Assembly (NCBI RefSeq): GCF_028554725.1
Contig: NC_071671.1
Span: forward strand, 43,284,001 to 43,348,000
Source: Zeugodacus cucurbitae
Taxonomy: Eukaryota > Arthropoda > Insecta > Diptera > Tephritidae
DNA length: 64,000 nucleotides
Direction of reading: 5' to 3'
Within the stretch, counting starts at the first letter, position 1; each line of letters begins with the position of its first letter. This document shows, in pieces, positions 11,296 to 23,160 of this stretch. The notes below the pieces were generated by a model. The model was given only the letters and a program-made list of their open reading frames with translations. It had not been told where the DNA came from and did not search any database. The translations under genes and the position numbers were made by a program.

Positions 11296-11816
11296 ATCAA
11301 TCATCTAAATTTATTATATCCTCTTCAAAATAGGCCCCTTCTGAGTCAATACACTTCTTCCAACGAATAATCCAATCATCGAAACACTTTTTAAAGCTCC
11401 GGGATGGCCTTCAGTTCTCGTTGCAAATTACTTTTGATGTCTTCAATGCTCTCAAAACGGGTTCCACGAAGTTGATTAATTTGAGTTTTGGAAACAGAAA
11501 AAGTCACACGGGGCCATATCTGGAGAGTACGGTGGTTGTTCGATGATTTGTTTGTGCATTATCGTGGTGCAAAATCCAACTGTTGTTCCGCCACAAATCT
11601 GGTCTTTTGCGACGAACATTCTCTCTCAAACGCTTCATAACGCCAAGATAATATTTTTTATTGACGCTTTTGTCACCCGGTAAGAATTCCGAAGGAACAA
11701 CACAACAAATACCGAAGAAAACAATCAGCATCACCTTGATTTTCGATTTGCTTTAGCGCGGTTTTCATGACGATGTCGCGAAAGTTGCACATATAAAACT
11801 TTTTGAATTATTTAAC
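11296..11816 (-). mobile_element. Degenerate DD34D-like mariner remnant
   Basis: Minus-strand translation gives mariner transposase blocks in more than one frame: GDKSVNKKYYLGVMKRL, then WILHHDNAQT with the second catalytic Asp. After a frameshift, a YSPDMAPCDFF-type third motif follows, and a C-terminus reads WIIRWKKCIDSEG-like residues. The spacing and the HHDNA and SPDxAP motifs are those of classic mariner (DD34D), not of the rosa copy at 5.7 kb. The N-terminal half is missing and no terminal inverted repeats were found. Confidence 0.75.
11504..11796 (-). pseudogene. Mariner transposase fragment around the second catalytic motif
   Basis: The 76-codon open part (11504-11734) covers the central catalytic core, with HHDNAQT conserved. 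It runs out of frame just before the third Asp motif, which reappears in another frame upstream on the plus coordinates. In-frame-like residues before the Met (KTALKQIENQG) show the fragment extends further 5'. It is inactive. Confidence 0.7.
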
Positions 11817-12659
11817 TTTATCAACACCACAGAGTGGTTCAGAGAGGACATAATAGTGTGAGGGGATTCCCGGTGGTTTCTCAATGGGGCTCTCAAAAGT
11901 CTAGGTGCGTCGACAGACAACCACTAAACCTAACCTCTCTACCATTAAAATCGACTGGTTACAACGTGCTAAGAGTCATTCCTATTACCGCAGCGTCCAG
12001 TTTCTAGTCTTTACTAAAAAAAAAGTTTAATCAAATCTTGTTTAATGTTACGAAAAAATATACAGTTAAACTTCCATTTCACGAACTTTTATGAATCTAA
12101 GTTCTCCATCAACTCTTGAATTGGCAATAGAAGTCAAATTTCATATAAATTACCTTCCATAACTCGAAGTAGAATTTCCGTTTTTTCTTTAATGTCAAGC
12201 AACCAGATTTCTTAGAACTTATTTTTACGTCCGAAATCTAAGGTGAAACGCTTCATGCAAATCCAAACTTGCGACTTAAAATAATCGCAATTAGTTATTA
12301 GAGAAAAATCTAAACGATATTTGTCCATGTTCATTCTTGCTTTGTTCACGTTTTAGAATAGTCAATGCACCAAAAAGCGTGTTCACGTTGTCCGGGTGTT
12401 CATGTTTTAGAGCGTTCACGTTTTCAAGCGTGTACTGTAGTGTTTTCTTCAAGAACATTTTTAGTCAATTGATTCATTATCCATTCTGAAAATATTGCAA
12501 CTTACATGTTTTTTCTGTATGTTTAGGTGAGTTGGAAAAGTTTTCTGTGCTACATTATATATGAGTAGCTTAGCTCTGTTCCTCGATGTTATTGCTATGA
12601 ATTTAGGTTTAGGACGAGTGGGAGAGAGAATTGTTGTAAATTAATTTTGTTTAGTAAAG
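11817..12659. other. Spacer, nothing recognised
   Basis: AT-rich sequence with no supported gene or repeat. Around 12320-12430 there are loosely repeated GTTCACGTTTTAGA-like phrases, possibly a small degenerate array. Confidence 0.4.
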
Positions 12660-13932
12660 TAACAAAGTTGCTAAGAGAGTATTATAGTTTTGTTCACATA
12701 ACGGTTATTTGTAACACCCAAAACTAAACGAGTTAGATATAGAGTTATATATACCAAAGTGATAAATATATATATAGGGTGAAGAGTGGAGTTCAAATCC
12801 GGACGTCTGTCTGTCCGTCCGTCCGTCCGTCTGTGCAAGCTATAACTTGAGTAAAAATTAAGATATCTTGATGAAACTTGGCACACTTATTTCTTGGCAC
12901 CATAGGAAGGTTGCTTTCGAAAATGAGCAAAATCGGACCACTGCCACGCCCACAAAATGGCGAAAACCGAAAACACATAAAGTGCCATAACTAAGTCATA
13001 AATAAAGCTATGGAAATAAAATTTGGTATTAAAGATCGCACTATAAAGGGGCATATTTGGATGTAACTTTTTTGGGGAAGTGGGCGTGCCCTACTAAGTT
13101 TTTTGTACATATCTCGCAAACCAATAGAGCTATATAAACCAAACTTTCGTCAGTCGTTTTTTTAGCCACTGCCTAATACAGTCCAAAAATGACAGAAATC
13201 GGATAATAATCACGCCCACCTTCCATACAAAAGTTAGGTTGAAAATTACTAAATGTGGGTTAACTCACTAACGAAAAACGTCAGAAACATTAAATTTCAC
13301 AAATGGCAGTTGGAAGCTGCATTTAGATTTTTTTACAAAATGGAAAATGGGCGTGGCACCGCCCACTTATGGGTCAAAAACCATATCTCAGGAACTACCT
13401 CACCGATTTCAATGAAACTTGGTATATAATAGTTTCCTTACATCCCAATGATATGTTTTGAAAATAGGCCAAATCGCTTCACAACCACGCCTACTTCCTA
13501 TATACCAGAACTTTGAAGACGATCCGAACCATTTACTTTACAATATATAAAGTAAACACTTGTGAAGATATCGGTGCAGAACTTTGCACAAATACTATCT
13601 TAATAGTGTGGCAGCCCCATTCTAAAAATCGCCGAAATCGGACCATAGGTTTTTAAGGCCCCATATATCGAACATGAGGACCTAAATGTTTTTAATAATT
13701 TTACCGAAAATATAGGTAAGTCTCTCAGATATTTTGAAGAAAATTGTAGGGAATATTTTTCATCTAATTATATGTCTCCCTTCCAAAAATGGGTGAACTC
13801 GGACCATAAATTCACCTCGCTCTCATATACCTAATAATAGTGTTTCCAACTTTCAATGGACTTTATACCATAAATATGTCGAATGGGTCAAATTGTGTGT
13901 TATAAATATTACTTAGCCCTTCCTTACTTGTT
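12660..13932 (+). mobile_element. Helentron-like repeat, family 1, copy H2
   Basis: The copy aligns with H4 and H5 through most of its length, including the GTCY block at 12805-12834 and the phrase gcccacttatgggtcaaaaacc. The 5' subterminal TATACTCTCGC is missing, as the copy begins at aacaaagttgct. The 3' subterminal repeat and stem-loop are also deleted just before CTTAGCCCTTCCTTACTTG. Both diagnostic ends are damaged, so it is a decayed copy. Confidence 0.78.
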
Positions 13933-15860
13933 TTTGTTTAGCTATGTTGAGCGAGTTTTATTCCATGACTTGTCATGTAATGAGAGGCTGGTCAATAGTA
14001 TATATAATATTTATTTTTTATAAGCGAAGAAGCCAAGCCGTCCCTCTTTAATAGTATAATTGGAGCATCTTACCTAACCTATTAGATATCCTTAAACGAT
14101 ATATTTGTTTTCGAAGACTCTCATTGGAAGTGCCTGTTTGGTTTGCTCATTATATTACGTACCACGAAGTCCACGAAATCCGATAAATTACATCGTAGTG
14201 GTTCCATTAAAGTTGGCCAAGTTTAACCTATGATAGAGGACAGATTGGTTACTTGGACAATGTTGCACCTACCATAAACCGTTGGACGCGAAAGAGCAAA
14301 TCTAAATATTTGAAAAAATGCGCAATTTTTGATCCATGCAGAATACAGAAATAATTAGAGGATCGGTGCATCAGTTCAAAATAATTCAAATCTCACTTTA
14401 GGTATCGCTGGTTATTTGATTAAAAAATAGTTACATAGAAATTCTTCACATTTCAAAATACCTCCAAAATAATATTATAATACTGTTCGTTATTTACTCT
14501 GCTATTTGATTTCTGCATGCTTATCTTTACAAAAGCAAAACCATTGTTTAAATTCCAAATAGAAGATCAACCAAAACTATTGTCTGCCAAAGCTTTTGTT
14601 GCTCGAAAGTACACACATACATATGTGTGTACGTATACATACGCTTTGAAAGTAGAGTTAACATTTTGCATTGAGGAAATGTAAATTTTATGGAATGTGC
14701 GAATTTCCTTCTACAACAACTGCATTTTTCTGAATGTGCTAAAATTGCGTATGAAATTTAAAAGTTTTCTCCTTTGTTTTTCATTTCTTAATATTTTTCA
14801 GCATCGATAAGTTCAATATTCGAATAAATCACAAAATAACTGTGTGTGCTTACGGTTTTCTCACATATTCGTACATATGTATGTATTTACGAAAGTTCGT
14901 ACGACTTAATAAAATATGTTTCCAATGAAATAATGTCATTTTCCGTTGAACAATGTGTGGTTACGTGCGCTTTCAACTGCAGCAATGGAAGAAGGCAGCT
15001 GTCTTTACCAATGAAATTCTGAAATATGCTTTCTGCTGAGTCATTTCGAATGATTGCGTGAGAGCAAATTTTTCGAATACTTAAAAACAAGTAATTTTGT
15101 TATGAATTCCACATTTTCTTACGAAAAAATAACTAACCAAAATGAAATTCTGGGCAAGAGCATTCAGTGAATGATTTTAAAATATTCATAAATATTTTTC
15201 CAAGTAAGTTGCATTGCTGTTGTTATTTAACTAAGACTAACGGCAACTATTTTGTAAGAAAAATTGTATAGAACGCACAGAGGAAAAATGTAAATTAATT
15301 TGTTTTGAAGTTTTCTGTTGAAATTCTTATTTAGAATCAGGGGTTGTTTGGTTATAAAATCCCAGCATGTTATGAGAATTTCCCCAATCATTACAAAATT
15401 GTTTGTCAATTATAAAATAACACAAATTACGTCAATCGGATCCACATTTTATTATAGCCCGAATGCTTTTCACCTATGCGATATTCTTTCGAAGAAGAAT
15501 TTGACCTTTCTATTCCTCTAGGAGATATTGCGACCTTATACTAAGGTGTGGAAATCAGCGCATAATAACTCTCAACACTTATACAGAAGTATTGTTTAAA
15601 GTTACAATGAGTGAAATTACTTTCTGAACTACGACTTTAAAATCATAAAATTGAGTACGTAGATATTTAATATTGTTTGGGGCGTAGCACCGTCTGTTAA
15701 GTGTCGTGTTTAATATTTATGTATATATCAGAAACTATTATACCTATATTATTACAATTTCGAAATATTAAAAATTAGAACACATTTCCGATGTAAGGCT
15801 GTTCGGAATTTCGTGCAAATATGAGATAATGGATATTTCTTTGGGTGTGTGATTTTCAAT
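13933..15860. other. AT-rich non-coding stretch
   Basis: No gene is supported. The open frames at 14887-15090 and 15227-15521 are short, overlap on opposite strands and carry no motif. Small ATGTATGTA runs occur near 14620 and 14875. Confidence 0.45.
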
Positions 15861-15861
15861 G

Positions 15862-16222
15862 AGGTCGGCGTATGCCGATGATATTGATGTCAGGCATACG
15901 AGCAGCCAATTGAAAAGTAAAGTCCTCTTTCGACGAACAAAAATCAAACTCTACAAGTCCCTCATTATTCCCGTCCTGATGTATGGTGCAGAAGCGTTGA
16001 TGATGACGACATCCGATAAGACGACTCTTGGGGTTTTCGAGAGAAAGGTTTTACGGAATATTTATGGTCCTCCGAACATTGGCAACGGTGAATAACGCAG
16101 ACGATGGAACGATGAGCTGTACGATTTATACGATGACATTCAGTGAATAAAAAGAGAGCGGCTACGCTGGCTAGGTCATGTTGTTCGAATGGATGAAAAC
16201 ATTCCAGCTCTGAAAGCGTTCC
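15862..16222 (+). mobile_element. RTE fragment, copy D (internally deleted)
   Basis: The sequence starts at the catalytic box coding YADDID (from about 15863) and jumps directly to the later SQLKSKVLFRRTKIKLYKS region. About 80 residues between these points are missing. It continues through YGAEA and VFERKVLRNIYGP, meets an in-frame stop at 16093, and fades near 16222. The 3' end of the element is absent. No target-site duplication was found. Confidence 0.82.
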
Positions 16223-16319
16223 ATGCATATGGACATACGGCTCCAATTGCTGCAAAAAGAGATAAAAAATCGGAGTTTATTAGACCTAGTCCGTCAATTG
16301 CCCGAAACAATTTTTAAAA

Positions 16320-16415
16320 CATAGTAGCAATCCCTTATCTTTATAATAAAGCTAAATTATCGGTCATTAAATTAGTTTTATTTCTTTTTTAAAACTACAT
16401 TTAAAAAAACACCCT
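16320..16415 (+). mobile_element. Possible mariner 3'-end relic
   Basis: The terminal AAAAAAACACCCTTA, and upstream phrases such as cttatctttataataa, resemble the right end of the 251-bp element at 27919-28169. Only the right end is visible. Confidence 0.35.
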
Positions 16416-16417
16416 TA

Positions 16418-16865
16418 ACAAGGAATCTGTTTTCATATAATCGCAATATGCCCACATTTTCGTATTTACAGCTTCCGTTTGATATAAATCGTGTTACAGC
16501 TATGACTGTTTCTACTACTTCCTTCAATTCATATTAAAATTTTTTATTTAATTCTTATAATTTTATACGGGTTACACATACCATATAAATAGCCCTACCT
16601 AATTGCCGTAATTCGTTGATCGTTCAGTTTCAGTTTTGCTAATAGCCTATAAATGTTTTATGGGTATGTGGTATGTGTGGGTACATCATCCGACTCAGTC
16701 TGGTTATGGTCTGTTTCTATCCAGTTGAGTTGCAGCCTATTTGTTTCGTGCAATAGGAATATGTGAGTCGATATTTGCCAAGATATCCCAAATATTTCAT
16801 ATTTATTTCTGTTTACTTCAATCATCGTCTGTATGGACATACATACATATGTATGTATTATATGA
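16418..16865. other. Spacer with small palindromic CATACATATGTATG run
   Basis: No gene is recognised. A short ACATACATATGTATGTA palindrome lies at about 16839-16856, next to the truncated start of repeat copy H3. Confidence 0.4.
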
Positions 16866-17533
16866 ACTGACAAAGTGCCATAACTAAGCCATAATAATAG
16901 CTATGAAAGTGAAAAGAGCAAAATTTGGTACAAAGGATCGCACAATGAAGGGGCTTATTTGGCTGTAATTTTTTTGGAGAAGTGGGTGTAGCCTCTACTA
17001 AGTTTTTTGTACATATCTCGCAAACCAATAGAGCTATATAAACCAAACTTTTTGCAGTAGTTTTTTTTAGCCACTTTCTAATACAGTACAAAAATTAATC
17101 AAATCGGATAATAACCACGCCCACTTCCCATACAAAAGTTAGGTTGAAAATTACTAAAAGTGGGTTAACTCATTAACGAAAAACGGCAGAAACACTAAAT
17201 TTCACATAGGAAATGGCAGATGAAAGCTGCACTCAGATTTTTTTACAAAATGGAAAATGGGCGAGGCGTCGCCCACTTATGGGTCAAAAACCATATCTCA
17301 GGAACTACTCGACCGATTTCAATGAAACTTGGTTTGTAATAGTTTCCTTACATCCCAATGATATGTTGTGAAAATAGGCCAAATCGCTTCGCAACCACGC
17401 CTACTTCCTATATACCAGATTTTTGTAGACAATCTGAATCGTTTACTTTACAATATATAAAGTAAGTACTAGTGAAGATATCGGTGCAGAACTTTGCACA
17501 AATACTATCTTAATAGTGTGGCAGCCCCATTAT
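16866..17533 (+). mobile_element. Helentron-like repeat, family 1, copy H3, left part
   Basis: This is a 5'-truncated copy that begins at aaagtgccataactaag. It matches H2 and H4 closely until 17533, where RTE copy B interrupts it. The last 11 bases (17523-17533, agccccattat) are the target sequence duplicated at the other side of B. Confidence 0.85.
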
Positions 17534-20500
17534 GGAGGATGGAGTCATATGTAGAAGTTCACGTAAGTGAGGAAAGTTTCTGACTGTCATTCACTTGGGA
17601 GTGGCCAGGAACGATTCTTTTACATGTGGCTCCAGCAGCTCACGACTTCCGGTCTTAGACCAAGTATCCTCTGGGTAGCCAACAGACATCCGTTTGGAGG
17701 CGAGCTAAAGTGAGAAGGCGAAACCCGCCTATGCGGTTGTGCGTAGGGTTTGGGACCCACCACATAAAAACACCCCCCAATGAAAAAGAAAAAACAGCCT
17801 CGGATGAGACACCCCAATTTTGATGACGACCACTGCAAACGTTTAAAGGACTACGGAATAAGGGCATGCATCTGGAATGTCCGGACCCCTAATTGGGAAG
17901 GTGCCTCTGCCCAGCTGGTTGATGTCCTCGTAAGAGTAAAGGCTGACATCACCGCAATCCAAGAAATGCGATGGACGGGACAAGGACGGAAGAAGGTGGG
18001 TCCTTGTGACATCTACTACAGCGGCCATATAAAGGAGCGCAAATTCGGTGTGGGATTCGTGGTGGGAGAGAGACTCCGTCGTCGAGTCCTGGCATTCACT
18101 CCGGTGGATGAACGTCTAGCCACAATCCGCATCAAAGCGAGGTTCTTCAACATATCGCTGATTTGCGTCCACGCCCCAACGGAAGAGAAGGACGAAGTGA
18201 TCAAAGATACCTTCTATGAGCGCCTAGAACGTACCTATGAGCGCTGCCCCCGCCACGATGTCAAAATCGTGCTTGGCGATTTAAACGCTAGGGTGGGTAA
18301 AGAAGGTGTCTTTGGCACAACAGTCGGAAAATTCAGCCTCCATGACGAAACATCACCAAACGGTCTGAGGCTGATCGACTTCGCCGAGGCCCGAAATATG
18401 GTCGTCTGTAGTACTAGATTCCAGCATAAGAAAATCCATCAAGCTACTTGGCTGTCCCCGGATCGAATCACTCGCAACCAGATCGATCATGTTGTGATAG
18501 ATGGACGACATGTCTCCAGTGTTTTTGATGTGCATACGCTTCGTGGTCCCAACATCGACTCGCACCACTATCTTGTAGCAGCTAAGATACGCACCCGCCT
18601 CTGTGTAGAAAAGCGTACACGTCAACAAACACAAGGAAGGTTCGACATCGAGAAGCTGCAATCACAACCGACAGCCGAACGATTTTCTACTCGACTTGCA
18701 CTCCTGCTCTCTGAGAGCACTCATCAGCATCTCGGTATAAGGGAGCTGTGGGACGGCATATCAAACTCCTTACGTACAGCTACAACCGAAACCATTGGTT
18801 TTCGGAAAAGCCAAAAAAACAGCTGGTATGATGAGGATTGTCGTCTCGCAGTGGAGAGAAAACAGACTGCCTACCTCGCAATGTTGCGATCGACCGCAAC
18901 ACGAGCGGGATGGGAAAGATACCGAGAGCTGAAGAGGGAAGCGAGACGCATTTGCAGACAAAAAACGAAAGAGGCCGAAATGCGTGAGTACGAAGAGCTT
19001 GATAAGCTGGCCGACAGGGGTAATGCTCGAAAATTTTACGAAAAGATCCGGCGACTAACTGAAGGTTTCAAGACCGGAGCACACTCCTGTAGGACCCCCA
19101 GAGGCGATCTAGTTATTGATGACCAGAGTATACTGAGTTTGTGGAGGGAACACTTCTCCAGCCTGCTGAATGGCAGTGAAAGTACAACAACAGGAGATGG
19201 CGAACCCGATTCCCCAATCGACGACGATGGAGCAGATGTTCCATTGCCCGACCGTGAAGAAATAATAAGGTGCTTGCATCAGCTTCTTTGCAGAATATGG
19301 TCGGAAGAAAGCATGCCTGACGATTGGAATCTCAGTGTACTCTGCCCAAAACACAAAAAGGGAGACCCCACAATTTGCGCCAATTACCGTGGGATAAGCC
19401 TCCTCAACATCGCGTATAAGGTTCTGTCGAGCGTATTATGTGAAAGACTAAAGCCCACCGTCAACAAACTGATTGGACCTTATCAGTGTGGCTTTAGACC
19501 TGGAGAAGACCCGTGAAAATAGGATCGACACACACCATCTCTTTGTCGACTTTAAAGCTGCCTTCGACAGCACGAAAAGGAGCTGCCTTTATGCCGCGAT
19601 GTCTGAATTTGGTATCCCCGCAAAACTAATACGGCTGTGTAAGCTGACGTTGAGCAACACCAAAAGCTCCGTCAGGATCGGGAAGGACCTCTCCGAGCCG
19701 TTCGATACCAGACGAGGTTTCAGACAAGGTGACTCACTCTCGTGTGATTTCTTTAACCTGATGCTGGAGAAAATAATACGAGCTGCAGAGCTAAACAGAG
19801 AAGGTACAATTTTCTATAAGAGTGTACAGCTACTGGCGTACGCCGATGATATCGATATCATTGGAAACAACACACGCGCCGTTAGTTCTGCTTTCTCCAG
19901 ACTGGATAAGGAAGCGAATCGTATGGGTCTGGTGGTGAACGAGGACAAGACGAAATATCTCCTGTCATCAAACAAACAGTCAGCGCATTCGCGTCTTGGC
20001 TCCCACGTCACTGTGGCAGTTATAACTTTGAAGTTGTAGATAATTTCGTCTACCTGGGAACCAGCATTAACAGCAATAACAATGTCAGCCTGGAAATCCA
20101 ACGCAGAATCACTCTTGCCAACAGGTGCTACTATGGACTAAGTAGGCAATTGAAAAATAAAGTCCTCTCTCGACGAACAAAAACCAAACTCTACAAGTCT
20201 CTCATCACTCCCGTCCTACTTTACGGTGCAGAAGCGTGGACGATGTCAACATCCGATGAGACGGCACTGGGAGTTTTCGAGAGAAAGGTTTTGCGGAAGA
20301 TTTATGGTCCCTTAAACATTGGCAACGGCGAATACCGCAGACGATGGAACGATGAGCTGTATGTGTTATTCGACGACATAGACATAGTCCAGCGAATAAA
20401 AAAACAGCGGCTGGCTAGGACATGTTGTTCGAATGGATGAAGGTGCTCCAGCTCTGAAAGTATTCGATGCAGTACCCGCTGGTGGAAGCAGAGGAAGAGG

Positions 20501-20661
20501 GAGACCTCCACTCCGATGGAAGGACCAGGTGGAGAGGGACCTGGCTTCGCTTGGAATAACCAATTGGCGCCAAACTGCCAGAAGGAGAGATGCGTGGCGC
20601 GCTGTTTTGGACTCGGTTATAACCGCGTAAGCGGTGTCTACGCCAGTCAAGAAGAAGAAGA
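17534..20661 (+). mobile_element. RTE-clade non-LTR retrotransposon, near full-length copy B, nested
   Basis: The 3,128-bp insertion is flanked by agccccattat at 17523-17533 and 20662-20672, a target-site duplication cut from the host Helentron-like repeat. It has a 5' leader of about 245 bp, one APE-RT open frame (damaged), the short 3' UTR typical of RTE elements, and an (AAG)n tail at 20649-20661. This is the most complete RTE copy in the window and the reference for the others. It is not autonomous: there is a 90-bp in-frame deletion in early RT, a 44-nt frameshifting deletion near 19500, later frameshifts, and a lost catalytic residue in the endonuclease. Confidence 0.93.
17780..20630 (+). 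pseudogene. APE endonuclease / reverse transcriptase ORF of copy B (broken)
   Basis: The first frame (17780-19516, 578 codons) holds an AP-like endonuclease: WNVR, QEMRW, VLGDLNARVG and RNQIDH are all present. The SDH catalytic box, however, reads S-H-H, from a GAC to CAC change at 18563-18565; copy A keeps SDH. A Lys/Arg/Glu-rich linker follows, then early RT. There, 30 residues present in copy A (the KNNKAAGADGLPAELF block) are cleanly missing near 19260. After NYRGISLLN and YQCGFRPG the frame breaks. RT continues in another frame from 19473 to 20039 with FVDFKAAFDS, RQGDSLSCDFF and YADDIDIIG. Two more frames (to 20440 and 20630) carry the C-terminus. RTE proteins are normally one chain of about 950-1,000 residues. 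Confidence 0.92.
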
Positions 20662-20672
20662 AGCCCCATTAT

Positions 20673-20903
20673 AAAAACCGCCTAAATCGGACTATAGGTT
20701 TTTAAGGCCCCATATATCGAACACGAGGACCTCGGTGCTTCTAACCTAATATTATGGTTTCCAACTTTCAATGGACTTTATACAATATATATGACGAATA
20801 TGTGGTCAAATTGTGTATTATATAATATAAACAAAGTTAAATAAATAAATTGCGAGAGTATAAAATGTTCGGTTACACCTGAACTTAGCCCTTCCTTACT
20901 TGT
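20673..20903 (+). mobile_element. Helentron-like repeat, family 1, copy H3, right part
   Basis: This continues the repeat interrupted at 17533. It includes ggtttttaaggccccatatatcg, the subterminal TTGCGAGAGTATA (20850-20862), the hairpin GTTCGGTTACACCTGAAC (20867-20884) and the CCTTACTTG end. Joining left and right parts without one TSD copy restores the order seen in H4. Confidence 0.85.
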
Positions 20904-21364
20904 GTGTTTTCTCTTTTATATTTTTCTTGTCAACTCGAATAAAATTCTCTTATTATTATCTTCCTCGAAATTTTTTATTTTATTTACTCACTTTCTAATC
21001 TTTTTCTGGCCTTCCACGAATATTTCAAGACTAAAATTAGCCAGATCGGTTTGGCCGTTCTCGTTTTTTTGCGGCACAAACGAACAACAATTCATTTTTA
21101 TATCATATTATTATCAAGCGACAATTATTTTTAATTCCGCACAGGACCATTCAAAAATTTCAAAATTTTTAACTCGTGATATCTTTTGAATGGTATGACA
21201 GAATCTAATAATTCAAAAAGTTATATAAAGGTTTTGAAGCGATCTTAAATAATAAATCATTTATTTCGATAAGGATTAATACTAAGGTATAAATAAAGAG
21301 CCTTTTCAAGTAGTAGTATATTAATTAATTTTTTTATATAAAATCGCTTATTGTGACAAAACTA
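20904..21364. other. AT-rich spacer
   Basis: No gene is supported. A 95-codon frame at 20902-21189 is Phe/Leu/Ile-rich AT translation without motif. Confidence 0.4.
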
Positions 21365-21690
21365 TAATAGTTAGAGGTATGATGTCGCGACGTTTTTTGT
21401 AGATAATGATAAGTTCTACAAAATTGTAGTACATCACTTTGTTATATCTTCAATCGTTTTCGCAGCATTCGCGATTAAAGAAAGTTTTTTGTTATTTTTT
21501 TTACATTATCGGAGTTTTGGTAAGGAACCCTATTTTTTTTTTAAACTAAATATAGCCTATGTCACTCAGGGATAGTATAGCTTTCCAACGGTGAAAGAAT
21601 TTTTCAAATCGGTTCAGTAGTTTCGGAGCCTATTCGACACAAACAAACAAAAAAACAAACATTTCCTCTTTATAATATTAGTATAGATAA
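21365..21690 (+). mobile_element. Probable 3' UTR of another non-LTR retrotransposon
   Basis: The block contains cactcagggatagtatagc, tttccaacggtgaaagaat, caaatcggttcagtagttt, an ACAAACAAACAAA run and the end cctctttataatattagta. From memory, this arrangement is common as the 3' end of insect non-LTR elements and repeats. No coding part is attached, and no duplication was found. Confidence 0.45.
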
Positions 21691-21792
21691 TAATAATTTA
21701 TTTAGTTTTGAATATTAATTAAATGAATAAACAACTTCATATCTACATATGAACTGAGTTGATTCCTTATTTTATGATGTTATTTGTATTTG

Positions 21793-23007
21793 TTTTTATA
21801 CTCTCGCAAAAAAAGTTGCTAAAGAGAGTATTATAGTTTTGTTCACATAACGGTTGTTTGTAACACCCAAAACTAAACGAGTTAGATATAGGGTTATATA
21901 TACCAAAGTGATCAGGGTGAAGAGTGGAGTTCAAATCCGAATGTGTGTCTGTCCGTCCGTCCGTCCGTTTGTGCAAGCTGTAACTTGAGTAAAAATTAAG
22001 ATATCTTGATGAAACTTGGCACACTTATTTCTTGGCACCATAGGAAGGCTTTTGAAAATGAGCAAAATCGGACCACTGCCACGCCCACAAAGTGGCGAAA
22101 ACCGAAAACACTAAAGTGCCATATCTAAGCCATAAATAATGATATGGAAATAAAATTTGGTATGAAGGATCGCACTATGAAGGGGCATATTTTGATGTAA
22201 TTTTTTTGGGGAAGTGGGCGTGGCCCCGCCCCCTACTAAAGTTTTTGTACATATCTCGCAAACCAATAGAGCTATATAAACCAAACTTTCGTCAGTCGTT
22301 TTGTTTAGCCACTTCCTAATACAGTCCAAAAATGAAAGAAATCGGATCATAACCACGCCCACCTCCCATACAAAAGTTAGGTTGAAAATTACTAAAAGTG
22401 GGTTAACTCCCTAACGAAAAACGTCAGAAACACTAAATTTCACATAATGAAATGGCAGATGAAAGCTGAACTCAGATTTTTTTACGAAATGGAAAATGGG
22501 CGTGGCGTCGCCCACTTATGGGTCAAAAACCATATCTCAGGAACTACTCGACCGATTTCAATGAAACTTGGTTTGTAATAGTTTCCTTACATCCCAATAA
22601 TATGTACATACAATAAAAATACATAATATAGTACAACCACGCCTACTTCCTATATACCAGAATTTTGAAGACAATCTGAATCGTTTACTTTACAATATAT
22701 AAAGTAAGTACTAGTGAAGATATCGGTGCAGAACTTTGCACAAATACTATCTTAATAGTGTGGCAGCCCCATTCTAAAAATCGCCGAAATCGGACCATAG
22801 GTTTTTAAGGCCCCATATATCGAACACGAGGACCTCGGTGCTTCTAACCTCATATTATGGTTTCCAACTTTCAAAGGACTTTATGCACTATATATGACGA
22901 ATATGTGGGTCAAATTGTGTATTATATAATATAAATAAAGTTAAATAAATAAATTGCGAGAGTATAAAATGTTCGATTACACCAGAACTTAGCCCTTCCT
23001 TACTTGT
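21793..23007 (+). mobile_element. Helentron-like repeat, family 1, copy H4 (most complete)
   Basis: The copy has both ends: TATACTCTCGC (21797-21807) with its local hairpin GCAAAAAAAGTTGC / GAGAGTA, the GTCY block (21946-21970), subterminal TTGCGAGAGTATA near 22957, an imperfect hairpin around GTTCGATTACACCAGAAC, and CCTTACTTGTT at the end. It has no coding sequence. It is the best reference in the window for the family. Confidence 0.82.
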
Positions 23008-23052
23008 TATTTTGTTACTGTACTAATTTACTAAATAAAGTTGTTGATGAAA

Positions 23053-23153
23053 GAATCGGTATCGGTATCGGCATCGGCATCGGCCGATTCTTTGCCAACT
23101 GGCCGATTAATCGGTATCGGCATCGGCATCGGCCAAAATTTTGGAATCGGTCG
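23053..23153 (+). repeat. Hexanucleotide repeat (ATCGGT/ATCGGC)n in two blocks
   Basis: ATCGGT and ATCGGC hexamers repeat at 23055-23085 and again at 23108-23133. A block reading CGATTCTTTGCCAACTGGC separates them. Both blocks alternate T- and C-ending units. The tract sits between the end of H4 and a second, isolated end fragment of the same repeat family. Confidence 0.85.
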
Positions 23154-23160
23154 GACACTA

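Noticed and set aside
12645..13942. A ttttgtttag match on both sides of repeat H2, which looks like a TSD
   Set aside because: Both ends of H2 are damaged, the match is T-rich, and Helentron-type elements are not expected to make TSDs. The other copies show none. It is treated as chance unless a wider survey says otherwise.
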